Assembly: GCA_030267215.1 (NCBI GenBank)
Contig: JAJDJP010000003.1
Location: forward strand, 87,512 to 138,399
Source of the DNA: Ruminococcaceae bacterium OttesenSCG-928-A16
Lineage (GTDB): Bacteria > Bacillota > Clostridia > Oscillospirales > Ruminococcaceae
Direction of reading: 5' to 3'
DNA length: 50,888 bases
The position numbers and the translations under genes were made by a program. Positions 15,564 to 22,794 of the stretch are shown piece by piece (positions within the stretch are counted from its first letter, which is position 1; every line of letters starts with the position of its first letter). The notes below the pieces were generated by a model. That model searched no databases and had not been told where the DNA came from. It worked only from the letters and a program-made list of their open reading frames with translations.

Positions 15564-16946
15564 CTAATCGTCAATCCCATGTATCTTTTTTTGCCGATTA
15601 GTTCGCCCAGATAAATATCCTTCTTTATACTCGAAGTCTTCGGTAACAAAATATCCTCTTTGCAGCTCCATTTCGTCTATATACTGCTGTCCATCTTCTG
15701 CCAGAACATCTAGATAATCTGGGTCGTTATGAAGTTCCATTTGATGCTCACAATAAGCAACATCAGCATCATAATCATACCCGCTTATCGAATCTTGAAC
15801 AACGACATTGTATTTAATCCCCTCTTTTATTATTCGCTTACCATCCATATATTCCAAGATACCCTTGAATTTATATATATCAATATAGCATTCAATATAT
15901 CCATGTAAAAAATGCTCTTTATTGTAGTTAGCATCCAAAACTATATGGCCTTTTTGATTGAAATACTTATGACTGCTTTCAAGTCCATTATTTCCATACT
16001 CAATTTGATAGAGGCTGTGTTGATTATTTTGATAAAAGCTATTCATCGTTCCGACCAACATACTATTGTGTTTGAAAGTCCCCTCTATAGTTACTTCAAG
16101 AAAATGAATTGTCATTCGTCCGTCTAATACACCATGATAACTTCTGTCTTGTTCATCAAACCGTATACTTATTTCTGGCACAGATGAAAAATAAATTTCA
16201 TTTTTGTTCGAAATATTGTGTTCCGCCATATTATTTGACAAATACCAAAGATTAATTAGCGGAAAAAACATTATCGGTTTCAAAACCGAGAAAGGCGATA
16301 TTTCTTGAGTTTTTAGCTCTCCTTTTACATCAATAAAGGACGGTTGGAAGTATCTTCCTGCAAATGCATCGACACCTCTTTTATCACTTGAGTGTTGGAG
16401 CAGTGTAGACAAATTCTCATAGTCAGAAAAAAAGCTATAAAACTCACTATATTGCTCAAAAGAAAAGTATTTTGATAGTCGGTTAAAGTAATTACGCCAA
16501 TGCTCCGAAACTGGTAAACCAGACTGTGTTTCTTTGGCTCCTATAAATAAAGTATAAAAATGCTTGAGCATATAGGTGAATTCCAAGTAGAGTAGACCAC
16601 AATTTTCTTTTACTATTTCATTGTCACGGCTATTCTCTATTTCATAAAGCTGTTTTGATATGTCGTTGCTTACTCTGCCTTGACGATACAATAAAAAGCT
16701 GAAAATGCCCGTTACCACAACATTCCAAATAACGAGTATAAGTGTTATGTACTCATTAATACTGTATGGTTCATTATCCCTAATAAATATGCTGATGAAA
16801 TCTTGAAGAGTATTTTCACTTAAACCTATACTGATTTTAACAAATATAGTTATAAGGTAAATTATTATTGGTGCACCCAAAATCGCTGCAATAATCAGCA
16901 GGCAGATCCTTAATATCCTCCATTTTGGAATTGGTTCTTTGCTCAT
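15564..16946 (-). CDS. Two-TM membrane protein with large cytoplasmic domain, unknown function
   Basis: 460 residues from the ATG at 16946, which follows a GGCGG site by seven bases; an upstream in-frame Met has no such site. Two hydrophobic helices lie at about residues 11-35 and 66-87 with a short external loop. A large hydrophilic region then follows, with a beta-rich stretch (about 290-400, MTIHFLEVTIEGTFKHNSML and nearby) and an acidic tail. No family is recognised. Its base composition is clearly AT-richer than the genes to the left. It is the last of two leftward genes in the accessory region. The layout recalls membrane effectors of defence modules, but no motif proves this. Confidence 0.8.
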   Translation of the reverse strand: MSKEPIPKWRILRICLLIIAAILGAPIIIYLITIFVKISIGLSENTLQDFISIFIRDNEPYSINEYITLILVIWNVVVTGIFSFLLYRQGRVSNDISKQLYEIENSRDNEIVKENCGLLYLEFTYMLKHFYTLFIGAKETQSGLPVSEHWRNYFNRLSKYFSFEQYSEFYSFFSDYENLSTLLQHSSDKRGVDAFAGRYFQPSFIDVKGELKTQEISPFSVLKPIMFFPLINLWYLSNNMAEHNISNKNEIYFSSVPEISIRFDEQDRSYHGVLDGRMTIHFLEVTIEGTFKHNSMLVGTMNSFYQNNQHSLYQIEYGNNGLESSHKYFNQKGHIVLDANYNKEHFLHGYIECYIDIYKFKGILEYMDGKRIIKEGIKYNVVVQDSISGYDYDADVAYCEHQMELHNDPDYLDVLAEDGQQYIDEMELQRGYFVTEDFEYKEGYLSGRTNRQKKIHGIDD

Positions 16947-17078
16947 CGCTCTGCCGCCTTTCAAAAACCCTCTATTTTCCAATTATAGCGAATTGGTAAA
17001 TCACAAACAAGGTAGTAACATGATTTTATCTATGACACGCTATAAACTTATTTGATGGTGATTTCTTCGCACTGCTCC

Positions 17079-17101
17079 CCAGAAACATTTGATGTTTCTG
17101 G
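17079..17101. other. Perfect 10-bp hairpin
   Basis: CCAGAAACAT (17079-17088) and ATGTTTCTGG (17092-17101) enclose TTG, followed on the plus strand by TTTTC. It lies in the 266-base gap between the two accessory genes and could act as a weak terminator. Confidence 0.4.
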
Positions 17102-17212
17102 TTTTCATATTTTTTCAGGTAAGGTGTTGTCAATTAGCGTAGCTGTCTCATATGATTTTATATGGTTGATATAGTAGATATTGAACATCTCACTTTTCAT
17201 AAACTTCCCTCA

Positions 17213-18277
17213 TCACTTCCGTTTAAATATATTCTTAATTTTATTTAATGGATTCTGCCTTTCTAGAATTATGCGTTCTTTTTCCATAGACTGAATCGTT
17301 TTGTTCTTGTCTGCAATGATTTCTTCAAGGTTTTCGATATTGTTTTTTAAGGACAAGATAAGCTTTTTAGACTCTTCTTTTTGGGCTTCCAAGGCCGATA
17401 ATTTTTGATTCGTTTCAAATAAATGCTGTTCCAATTCGTTAACCCGCTCATATGCCTTGAGTTCGGATTCGTATTTTTGTTTAAACTTTACCAGCTTTTC
17501 TTTTTCAGTCAAAAATATAGTTTCTTGCAATTCAGATGCTTGTCTAAATTTTTCGATTGCTTTTTTCAAATCCACCATCTCAAGATACTCCTCTGTGCTT
17601 GGGTCTGAAATCAGATTTCCGAAGATTGACTTTCTAAACATACCTACCATCATTTTTTGTTTTTCTTGTGCCCTGTTTTCATCCGTTTCTGAATCAAGAT
17701 CAAACTTCTTCCTAACAGAATCATTGAATTTTACCTCAAATATCGCTAGGTTGTTGTTTTCAAATGCCACTTTTTTTATTGGAGGGACTTTGTGTGTTAC
17801 ACAGACTTCCACAATTAGTTTACCACCCCATTTATATAAATATTCAGGGGGACTAGTTGAGTCGATTTCAAAATATATATCAACAATAAACTCGTTATCA
17901 TCAATAGTAAAAGTTTTCTCAAGTACTGTTTGGGAAGGATTTACATTTATAATAATTGTTCTATTACGTTCATCTTTTCTCTCACTCAAAATTAAAGTCT
18001 CGAAACTACCCAATACAGTTTTTATCATCTCATGTGTGAAAGATTCACTATCTTTGTTTTTATAGTATTCATTTAACGGTTTTCGATTATATCTGAAAAA
18101 GACTAAATTTCTTTTAGCAATATGTACTTTTTGCGGGTGCTCAGTTTTATGTGTGAAGAAATCATATTCACTATATTCTTGGGGGTTATGTTCGCGCATC
18201 AAATATACACTATAAGCCGACATACGCCTTGACTTACTAGCATCTTTTTTGTGTTGAGCAAAAGCAATTGTTTTCAT
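17213..18277 (-). CDS. CoiA-like nuclease-fold protein with C-terminal coiled coil
   Basis: 354 residues; AGGAG precedes the ATG at 18277. The first half shows features of the CoiA-like branch of PD-(D/E)XK nucleases: ESFTHEMIK (residues 78-86, like the ES-x-x-H-x-x-x-K of CoiA proteins), then FIVDIYFE with Asp133, then the core strand LIVEVCVTHKV with Glu157 and Lys163, and IKKVAFENNNLAIFEVKF. Residues about 240-340 form a long Glu/Lys-rich coiled coil, and the tail is basic (NKIKNIFKRK). Family placement is by motif only. It could be a DNA-processing or defence nuclease. It lies in an AT-rich accessory segment upstream of, and on the same strand as, the two-TM protein gene. Confidence 0.72.
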   Translation of the reverse strand: MKTIAFAQHKKDASKSRRMSAYSVYLMREHNPQEYSEYDFFTHKTEHPQKVHIAKRNLVFFRYNRKPLNEYYKNKDSESFTHEMIKTVLGSFETLILSERKDERNRTIIINVNPSQTVLEKTFTIDDNEFIVDIYFEIDSTSPPEYLYKWGGKLIVEVCVTHKVPPIKKVAFENNNLAIFEVKFNDSVRKKFDLDSETDENRAQEKQKMMVGMFRKSIFGNLISDPSTEEYLEMVDLKKAIEKFRQASELQETIFLTEKEKLVKFKQKYESELKAYERVNELEQHLFETNQKLSALEAQKEESKKLILSLKNNIENLEEIIADKNKTIQSMEKERIILERQNPLNKIKNIFKRK

Positions 18278-18370
18278 TTTTTCTCCTGAAGCGGTGTTGT
18301 AATGATAATAATTATATCATATGGACGTTTTTTATGCAGCAATCCAAGCATCTAACTCTATACGGCAAAA

Positions 18371-18394
18371 AAGAACCACCCGAAGGCGGTTCTT
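18371..18394 (-). terminator. Terminator of the XRE regulator gene
   Basis: On the reverse strand AAGAACCGCC, a TTCG tetraloop, GGTGGTTCTT and a T-run form a classic terminator that overlaps the stop codon of the leftward XRE gene. Confidence 0.8.
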
Positions 18395-18752
18395 AAGTAT
18401 TCTTATTTCTATCTCTCCGTAGCGTCTCTTTTGTAGCCGCAATAATATCCCGAATAATGCCCTTTTCCCTCGGTGTGCAATCCTTCAAAAGAATCGCTAT
18501 ATCCTCTTCAGCAATATCTACCGTCTGGTGCAAGCTATCCCCCAAAAGCTGATCTACCGATACCCCCAGCACATTAGCAATGCGCACCAGTGTGGGTAAG
18601 CTCACTTTGGTTTTGGCTCTCTCGATATGGCTAATATTAGAGGGCACTAAAAAGGTTTTTTCGGCAAGCAGCTGTTGCGTCATTTCCTTTTGCTTACGGT
18701 ACATGCGAATACGATTTCCAAGCGCTACATAGTCTAATTCTATACTTTGCAT
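18393..18752 (-). CDS. XRE-family transcriptional regulator
   Basis: 119-residue cytoplasmic DNA-binding protein. A Cro/CI-type helix-turn-helix fills residues about 9-68 (LGNRIRMYRKQKEMTQQLLA, then VPSNISHIERAKTKVSLPTLVRIANVLGVSVDQLLG). The tail (ILLKDCTPREKGIIRDIIAATKETL) is a common extension in Clostridia. The ATG at 18752 follows GGAGGG. It faces away from the sigma-factor operon at 18911, and the 158-base gap between them contains inverted TCAC/GTGA repeats that suit autoregulation. Confidence 0.9.
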   Translation of the reverse strand: MQSIELDYVALGNRIRMYRKQKEMTQQLLAEKTFLVPSNISHIERAKTKVSLPTLVRIANVLGVSVDQLLGDSLHQTVDIAEEDIAILLKDCTPREKGIIRDIIAATKETLRRDRNKNT

Positions 18753-18783
18753 AGGCCCTCCTTCCCTCTTAAATGTTATTGTA

Positions 18784-18828
18784 TATCACTTTTTGATGTG
18801 ATAGAATAACTTAAGCCTCACTATGTGA
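18784..18828. promoter_or_regulatory. Paired TCAC/GTGA inverted repeats, candidate XRE operators
   Basis: The first site has TATCAC (18784-18789) and GTGATA (18798-18803) with 8 bases between. The second has TCAC (18818-18821) and GTGA (18825-18828) with 3 bases between. The centres are about 30 bp apart, close to three helical turns. Both lie between the XRE gene and the sigma operon, so binding could affect either. Confidence 0.5.
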
Positions 18829-18854
18829 TTTATAATAACTTTTTTGGAATTTAA

Positions 18855-18878
18855 AACCTAAATGCTTTTTTAATCGTC
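18855..18878 (+). promoter_or_regulatory. ECF-type promoter before the sigma operon (copy 1)
   Basis: AAC at 18855-18857 and CGTC at 18875-18878 are 17 bp apart, the arrangement used by ECF sigma factors of the SigM/SigX kind. The surrounding ttAAAACCTA and aATCGTCTTGCC match the two copies at 20697 and 21516. The sigma gene lies directly downstream, so autoactivation is likely. Confidence 0.7.
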
Positions 18879-18910
18879 TTGCCTTTAAATATAGCGGGCG
18901 AGGTGATAAA

Positions 18911-19063
18911 ATGAATGATGAGATGGCATATATCAAGGGGATCATTTCTGATATTGCCAAGGACTACTCTTTAAACCCCAAGGTGGCGCAAGAATTGTTG
19001 CGGCGAATTATTGCAATTCTTCAATCTTACCAAGACAACCAAAACGAGGAGGAACAACCATGA
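18911..19063 (+). CDS. 50-residue protein coupled to the sigma factor gene, unknown function
   Basis: ATG at 18911 with GAGGTG a few bases before; the TGA at 19061-19063 overlaps the ATG of the sigma gene (ATGA), so translation of the two is coupled. The product is a small, mostly helical, charged protein (begins MNDEMAYIKGIISDIAK, ends in an acidic NQNEEEQP). It has no signal peptide or TM segment. It is not a recognisable anti-sigma factor. Position and coupling suggest it acts on or with the sigma factor. Confidence 0.7.
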   Translation: MNDEMAYIKGIISDIAKDYSLNPKVAQELLRRIIAILQSYQDNQNEEEQP

Positions 19064-20601
19064 GTACCGTTGATTTTGCCCAACTTGTAGGGGCGGCAAA
19101 GCAGGGCAACCAAGATGCCATTACTGACTTGTATAATGCTACCTATAGAATGGCGTATGGTATAGCACGGCAATATATTAAAGATGAAGACAGCGCCCTG
19201 GATGTGCTGCAAATGGCCTATGTAAAAGCATTTGAAAACCTTGATAAATTGCAAAAGCCAGAAAGTTTTGACAAATGGCTGAACCGTATTGTAATGAACC
19301 AAAGCAAAGATTTTTTGAAGAAGAAAACAGCCATCCTATTTAGCCAGATGGAGGGCGAAGAAGATGACCCCGTAGAATTTGAGGACGAGCGAACCGATGA
19401 AAAACCAGATGCCGCAATGGATTACCAAGAAACAAAACGATTGGTGCGGCAAATTTTAGATTCCTTATCGGATGAGCAGCGCCTTGTAACGCTGATGTTC
19501 TATTTCGAAAACCTTTCTGTAAAAGAAATTGCAGCGCAGCTAAGCTGTTCCGAAAACACAGTAAAAAGCCGCTTAAACTACGCGCGGCAAAAAATAAAGG
19601 TAGAAGTACTGCAACTAGAAAAAGAGGGAACCAAGCTGTACGGCCTTGCTCCCATTCCATTCTTGTTTTACCTTTTGCAGCATGGTGATATGGCGCTGGA
19701 ATTATCCGCGGTGGCCTCTCAAGCCCTTGCAGGTGGCATTAAGGCAAAGCTAGCGGCAGATGCAGCTGGCACAGGTGCGGCAGCTACAGCTAGTACAGGT
19801 GCAGCGGCGGGTACAAGCGCTTCTGCAGGCACAAGCGTGGCGGCGGGCACAGCCAGCAGTGTAACTGTGGCGGGGGCTTCTGCGGGCGCCGCTGGCGCAG
19901 GTGCTGCGTTGGCCATTAAAATTGTTGCAGGGGTGCTGGTTGCGGGCATTATTACGGGCGGCGGGGTAGCCTTGGCAAATATTGTTCAAAATCAATCCGA
20001 AAATGTTTCAGACCCTGTATCGCTTCCTACGCAACTGGTAACATCTTCAATGTTTTCTGAATCTATTCCTGGTGGAGATGCTTCGAATATCACAACATCT
20101 ATACCTTTAGAAAAACAAATTTCAACTGAAGATATTGTTGGGGATTTATCATGGGCAAAATCCTCCGATCTAGGGTTTGGGCATCTTCTATTCTATAATT
20201 TTTCCTTCTTGGAAGACGGCACAGTACATTATTTAATTAGTTCTTATGCAGCGGGGTATGATGAAATGGCTCAAGGCACATACACTTTGGAAAACAATAT
20301 TCTTGTGCTTGATTTGAAGGAAATTTTTATTTTTGGCTATGATGAACCAGATAAGATTATTGAATATGATGAGCCATATCATTGTGAAATTGCCCTTACA
20401 AAGGATGTATTAAATGAAAAGCGGTTTTCCGCCACCATACTAACGGGAGAATTGCCTCTGGTAGGTTATGCAGGAGGATTGACGACCGTTCCCCCATCTC
20501 ATTTTACAGATATTGTTCTGATTGAAGACGACCGCCTTATAGATTTAGCAGCAGATCATGCGCATAAAAATGGTTTTGATTTCAGTGGATTCACCTATTA
20601 A
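19060..20601 (+). CDS. Membrane-tethered ECF-type sigma factor with extracytoplasmic domain
   Basis: 513 residues, more than twice a normal ECF sigma factor. Region 2 is at about residues 20-90 (DLYNATYRMAYGIARQYIK, DSALDVLQMAYVKAFENL, the -10 binding part). Region 4 is at about 130-185 (LVTLMFYFENLSVKEIAAQL, CSENTVKSRLNYARQKI, the helix-turn-helix for the -35). Residues 220-280 are an Ala/Gly/Thr low-complexity linker and 282-308 a hydrophobic helix. Residues 310-513 are a Ser/Thr-rich stalk and a beta-rich domain with a lipocalin-like strand pattern (FSFLEDGTVHYL, MAQGTYTLENNILVLDL). The fusion would put sigma inside and a sensor outside in one chain. No separate anti-sigma gene is seen. 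Confidence 0.85.
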   Translation: MSTVDFAQLVGAAKQGNQDAITDLYNATYRMAYGIARQYIKDEDSALDVLQMAYVKAFENLDKLQKPESFDKWLNRIVMNQSKDFLKKKTAILFSQMEGEEDDPVEFEDERTDEKPDAAMDYQETKRLVRQILDSLSDEQRLVTLMFYFENLSVKEIAAQLSCSENTVKSRLNYARQKIKVEVLQLEKEGTKLYGLAPIPFLFYLLQHGDMALELSAVASQALAGGIKAKLAADAAGTGAAATASTGAAAGTSASAGTSVAAGTASSVTVAGASAGAAGAGAALAIKIVAGVLVAGIITGGGVALANIVQNQSENVSDPVSLPTQLVTSSMFSESIPGGDASNITTSIPLEKQISTEDIVGDLSWAKSSDLGFGHLLFYNFSFLEDGTVHYLISSYAAGYDEMAQGTYTLENNILVLDLKEIFIFGYDEPDKIIEYDEPYHCEIALTKDVLNEKRFSATILTGELPLVGYAGGLTTVPPSHFTDIVLIEDDRLIDLAADHAHKNGFDFSGFTY

Positions 20602-20606
20602 AATAC

Positions 20607-20655
20607 TTTCATAGTTAAAATATAGTGGCTTAGCCACTATATTTTAACTATGAAA
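20607..20655. terminator. 23-bp perfect inverted repeat after the sigma gene
   Basis: Arms at 20607-20629 and 20633-20655 are exact complements round a TTA loop. They begin TTTCATAGTTAAAATATAG. The stem is far longer than most terminators and is AT-rich with no clear T-run, so it may be a processed RNA end or a miniature element that also ends transcription. Confidence 0.6.
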
Positions 20656-20696
20656 TGTTACTGTAAATCTATTTATGATTAAATTTGCCATTTTAA

Positions 20697-20720
20697 AACC
20701 TATTCCACTTTTCAATCGTC
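20697..20720 (+). promoter_or_regulatory. ECF-type promoter (copy 2)
   Basis: AAC at 20697-20699 and CGTC at 20717-20720 with a 17-bp spacer. The run AAAACCTATTCCACTTTT, followed by CAATCGTCTTGCCC, is identical to the copy at 21514. The lipoprotein ATG is 43 bases downstream. Confidence 0.72.
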
Positions 20721-20762
20721 TTGCCCTTACAAGCCCTAAAAATATATTGAGGAGAAAATATA

Positions 20763-21497
20763 ATGAAAACGAAATTGGCTTTCACAATAGTATCTATTGC
20801 TTTGTGTAGCACACTGCTTTTTGGTTGCAGTGCAGCTAGCATATCAACAAAAACAACACACGAAGAGGGGTTGCAACCAAATGTATCTTCTGCAACGATA
20901 AGTACAAAAAACGCCTTCTCTCTTAGCCATGATTTTTTTGGGCTAATAGGAAAACCGCAAAGTGAAGTTGTGGCAGAATTGGGATATCCTTATTATATTT
21001 CTGATATTGACGATGACGAAAATACCGTTAAGATAAACTTCAATACGTCTCCTGGAAGTCTGGATAATATCACAATAAGTTTACTGTTGGATGTAAGCGA
21101 TAATCCTGAGTTATGTGATCTCATGAACGAAGCGCGCAGAAAAGGCAAGACAAATGAAGAAGGCCAAGCGGCTGCCTACGATTTAATTCCTAGCGATACA
21201 CAAGTCAAGCAAATACTTTGTTCCGATTCTAGAGGTGGTGAAGGTCTTGCTTGGATTTTTAACGATTGGGGAGGGCCTTATACCTACGAAAGCATGAATG
21301 GGGTTTTAGGAGAACCACTTATTGCAAGACATCCAACCGCCAATACAAATTATGGAAGACGTCCTGAGGACCTATTGTTTGTAGATTATTATTTTGAAGA
21401 CTACAATATTCGAATCTGCTATATGGGTGAAGAAGTAGGGTTCAGAATTTTATGGGTAATGGGGTCTGTAGAGCCCCTACCTGAAAACAATTATTAA
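20763..21497 (+). CDS. Lipoprotein of the sigma-factor locus, unknown function
   Basis: 244-residue predicted lipoprotein. The signal peptide MKTKLAFTIVSIALCSTLL ends in the lipobox LFGC with Cys22, so the protein is anchored on the outer face of the membrane. The mature part has no recognised domain; it contains FFGLIGKPQSEVVAELGYPYY and a D/E-rich stretch, a look shared with small Firmicute lipoproteins of unknown role. GAGGAG precedes the ATG, and the leader is nearly identical to that of the lipoprotein at 22795. It is headed by its own ECF-type promoter, so it is a likely member of the sigma regulon. Confidence 0.82.
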   Translation: MKTKLAFTIVSIALCSTLLFGCSAASISTKTTHEEGLQPNVSSATISTKNAFSLSHDFFGLIGKPQSEVVAELGYPYYISDIDDDENTVKINFNTSPGSLDNITISLLLDVSDNPELCDLMNEARRKGKTNEEGQAAAYDLIPSDTQVKQILCSDSRGGEGLAWIFNDWGGPYTYESMNGVLGEPLIARHPTANTNYGRRPEDLLFVDYYFEDYNIRICYMGEEVGFRILWVMGSVEPLPENNY

Positions 21498-21515
21498 GTT
21501 TATTAAAAAAAGTAA

Positions 21516-21539
21516 AACCTATTCCACTTTTCAATCGTC
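21516..21539 (+). promoter_or_regulatory. ECF-type promoter (copy 3)
   Basis: AAC at 21516-21518 and CGTC at 21536-21539 with a 17-bp spacer, matching copy 2 base for base over more than 30 positions. It lies 47 bases before the membrane protein at 21586, and the five genes that follow have short gaps and could all be read from it. Confidence 0.72.
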
Positions 21540-21585
21540 TTGCCCCCAGAACCCAATACAAACTAAATTTGAGGAGGAATAACAA

Positions 21586-22338
21586 ATGAATGAAAATAAC
21601 CAATCTACAGTTGAAGAAGTTCTTAACTACATGGGTAATACGCCCCTTATGAAACTGCAAAACGCGTTGCCAATTGTGCAGCAAATGACCATGCACGATA
21701 TGGAGGTGTATGGCTGTCAGCAGAAAATTGGATTTTTAGAAAATAAGATTGCTGATGCCGCACCATTAAAAAGGGGAGCAAAAATTTTATATGGTGTCCT
21801 CGCATTTTTCATTGGTGGCTCTCTGTTCGATACTTTCATCTATAATAATTTAGCCCGCATTATCCCTGTTTTAAGAAATTTCTTTATCTATCTTCCTGTT
21901 TCGCTTATTACCGCTGTTTTTATAGCTTACTTCTTTGTTAAATTAGTTAATAATAATCGACAAAAAAACAGGGAAACATATGCAGTGCAAATTGGAAAAA
22001 TTCAAGAAGTGCTTGACAAAGAACAAGCTATTTTAAGGCAAATTTACAGTGAAAATTATGAGGTGCTATCTTTTATTCCCTCACAGTATTTTTATCTCGA
22101 AGCAATACAGTTTTTCATCGAGGTTCTTCAAATTGGCAGAGCCGATAATATGAAAGAAGCATTCAATTTATTTGAAAATCATCTGGAAAACCGTTCTCGC
22201 CAGCAAAGGGACGAGCAAATGTTGGCGGGCCAAGCGGCGTTGTATCAACAAGGAGAAAAAACGCAGCGCATGGCAGCGTACGCAGCCAGTGCTGCCGAAG
22301 AAGCCGCTGCCGCCGCTTATTACAATAGTAACCGATAA
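21586..22338 (+). CDS. Two-TM membrane protein of the sigma-factor locus, unknown function
   Basis: 250 residues with a soluble N-terminal helical region (1-65), two hydrophobic helices (about 68-88 and 98-122; GVLAFFIGGSLFDTFIY and FIYLPVSLITAVFIAYFFV), then a long helical cytoplasmic region ending in an Ala/Glu-rich tail (AAYAASAAEEAAAAAYY). No family is recognised. The start follows GAGGAGG. It is the first gene behind the third ECF-type promoter and is followed closely by two tiny ORFs and two lipoprotein genes, so it is probably part of one envelope-related operon. Confidence 0.8.
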   Translation: MNENNQSTVEEVLNYMGNTPLMKLQNALPIVQQMTMHDMEVYGCQQKIGFLENKIADAAPLKRGAKILYGVLAFFIGGSLFDTFIYNNLARIIPVLRNFFIYLPVSLITAVFIAYFFVKLVNNNRQKNRETYAVQIGKIQEVLDKEQAILRQIYSENYEVLSFIPSQYFYLEAIQFFIEVLQIGRADNMKEAFNLFENHLENRSRQQRDEQMLAGQAALYQQGEKTQRMAAYAASAAEEAAAAAYYNSNR

Positions 22339-22358
22339 ACTTTTAGGAGGAATTTATT

Positions 22359-22538
22359 ATGTTTCAATTTTTAGCGATGGCGGTTCAGTTACAAATCCAG
22401 TTCTACAAATGGGTTTTTAGGGGAATATCCAATTTGATCAATAATAACAAGGAGGTAAATATATCTATTGAAGAGGCCCGAAGCGAAACGACGGATATCA
22501 ACGACTTCCGCTATCCACCCAGCAATAATGGTTTTTAG
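22359..22538 (+). CDS. 59-residue small protein with C-terminal DFRYPP motif (paralogue 1)
   Basis: ATG at 22359 after AGGAGG (22345-22350). The first 27 residues are hydrophobic or amphipathic (MFQFLAMAVQLQIQFYKWVF, then RGISNL) and could lie along or cross the membrane. The rest is polar and ends in INDFRYPPSNNGF. The same tail, LNDFRYPPNNN, ends the next small ORF, while the middle regions differ. Conservation of the tail in two neighbouring ORFs with good ribosome binding sites argues that both are real. Confidence 0.75.
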   Translation: MFQFLAMAVQLQIQFYKWVFRGISNLINNNKEVNISIEEARSETTDINDFRYPPSNNGF

Positions 22539-22611
22539 TGAAAAGAAGAACGATGAAAGAAATTGCTTTTATGTATATGTCCGTCATTTAAAATAATAGG
22601 AGGAGCACACT

Positions 22612-22782
22612 ATGTTTTCGTCTTTAATGTTTGCAGCCAGATTAACCATGAAGCTTTTCAATGGGATTATGGGGCTGTTTTCAAAAAACAAAAAGACTAA
22701 TGATGTCGTTCAACAGGTTCAGAATGAAACAGCCAGCTTGAATGATTTTCGGTATCCACCCAACAATAACAATTATCAGTGA
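22612..22782 (+). CDS. 56-residue small protein with C-terminal DFRYPP motif (paralogue 2)
   Basis: ATG at 22612 after AGGAGG (22598-22603). The N-terminus MFSSLMFAARLTMKLFNGIM is amphipathic and hydrophobic, followed by a Lys-rich stretch (FSKNKKTNDVV). The C-terminus LNDFRYPPNNNNYQ shares NDFRYPP-x-NN with the preceding small protein. The stop overlaps the ribosome binding site of the next lipoprotein gene (TGAGGAG), showing tight packing in one operon. Function is unknown; a membrane-surface adaptor or a processed peptide are possibilities. Confidence 0.75.
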   Translation: MFSSLMFAARLTMKLFNGIMGLFSKNKKTNDVVQQVQNETASLNDFRYPPNNNNYQ

Positions 22783-22794
22783 GGAGAAAATATA

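Noticed and set aside
22576-22584. A CGTC at 22581 as a possible fourth ECF promoter before the second micro-protein
   Set aside because: There is no AAC at the right distance and the context does not match the three clear copies.
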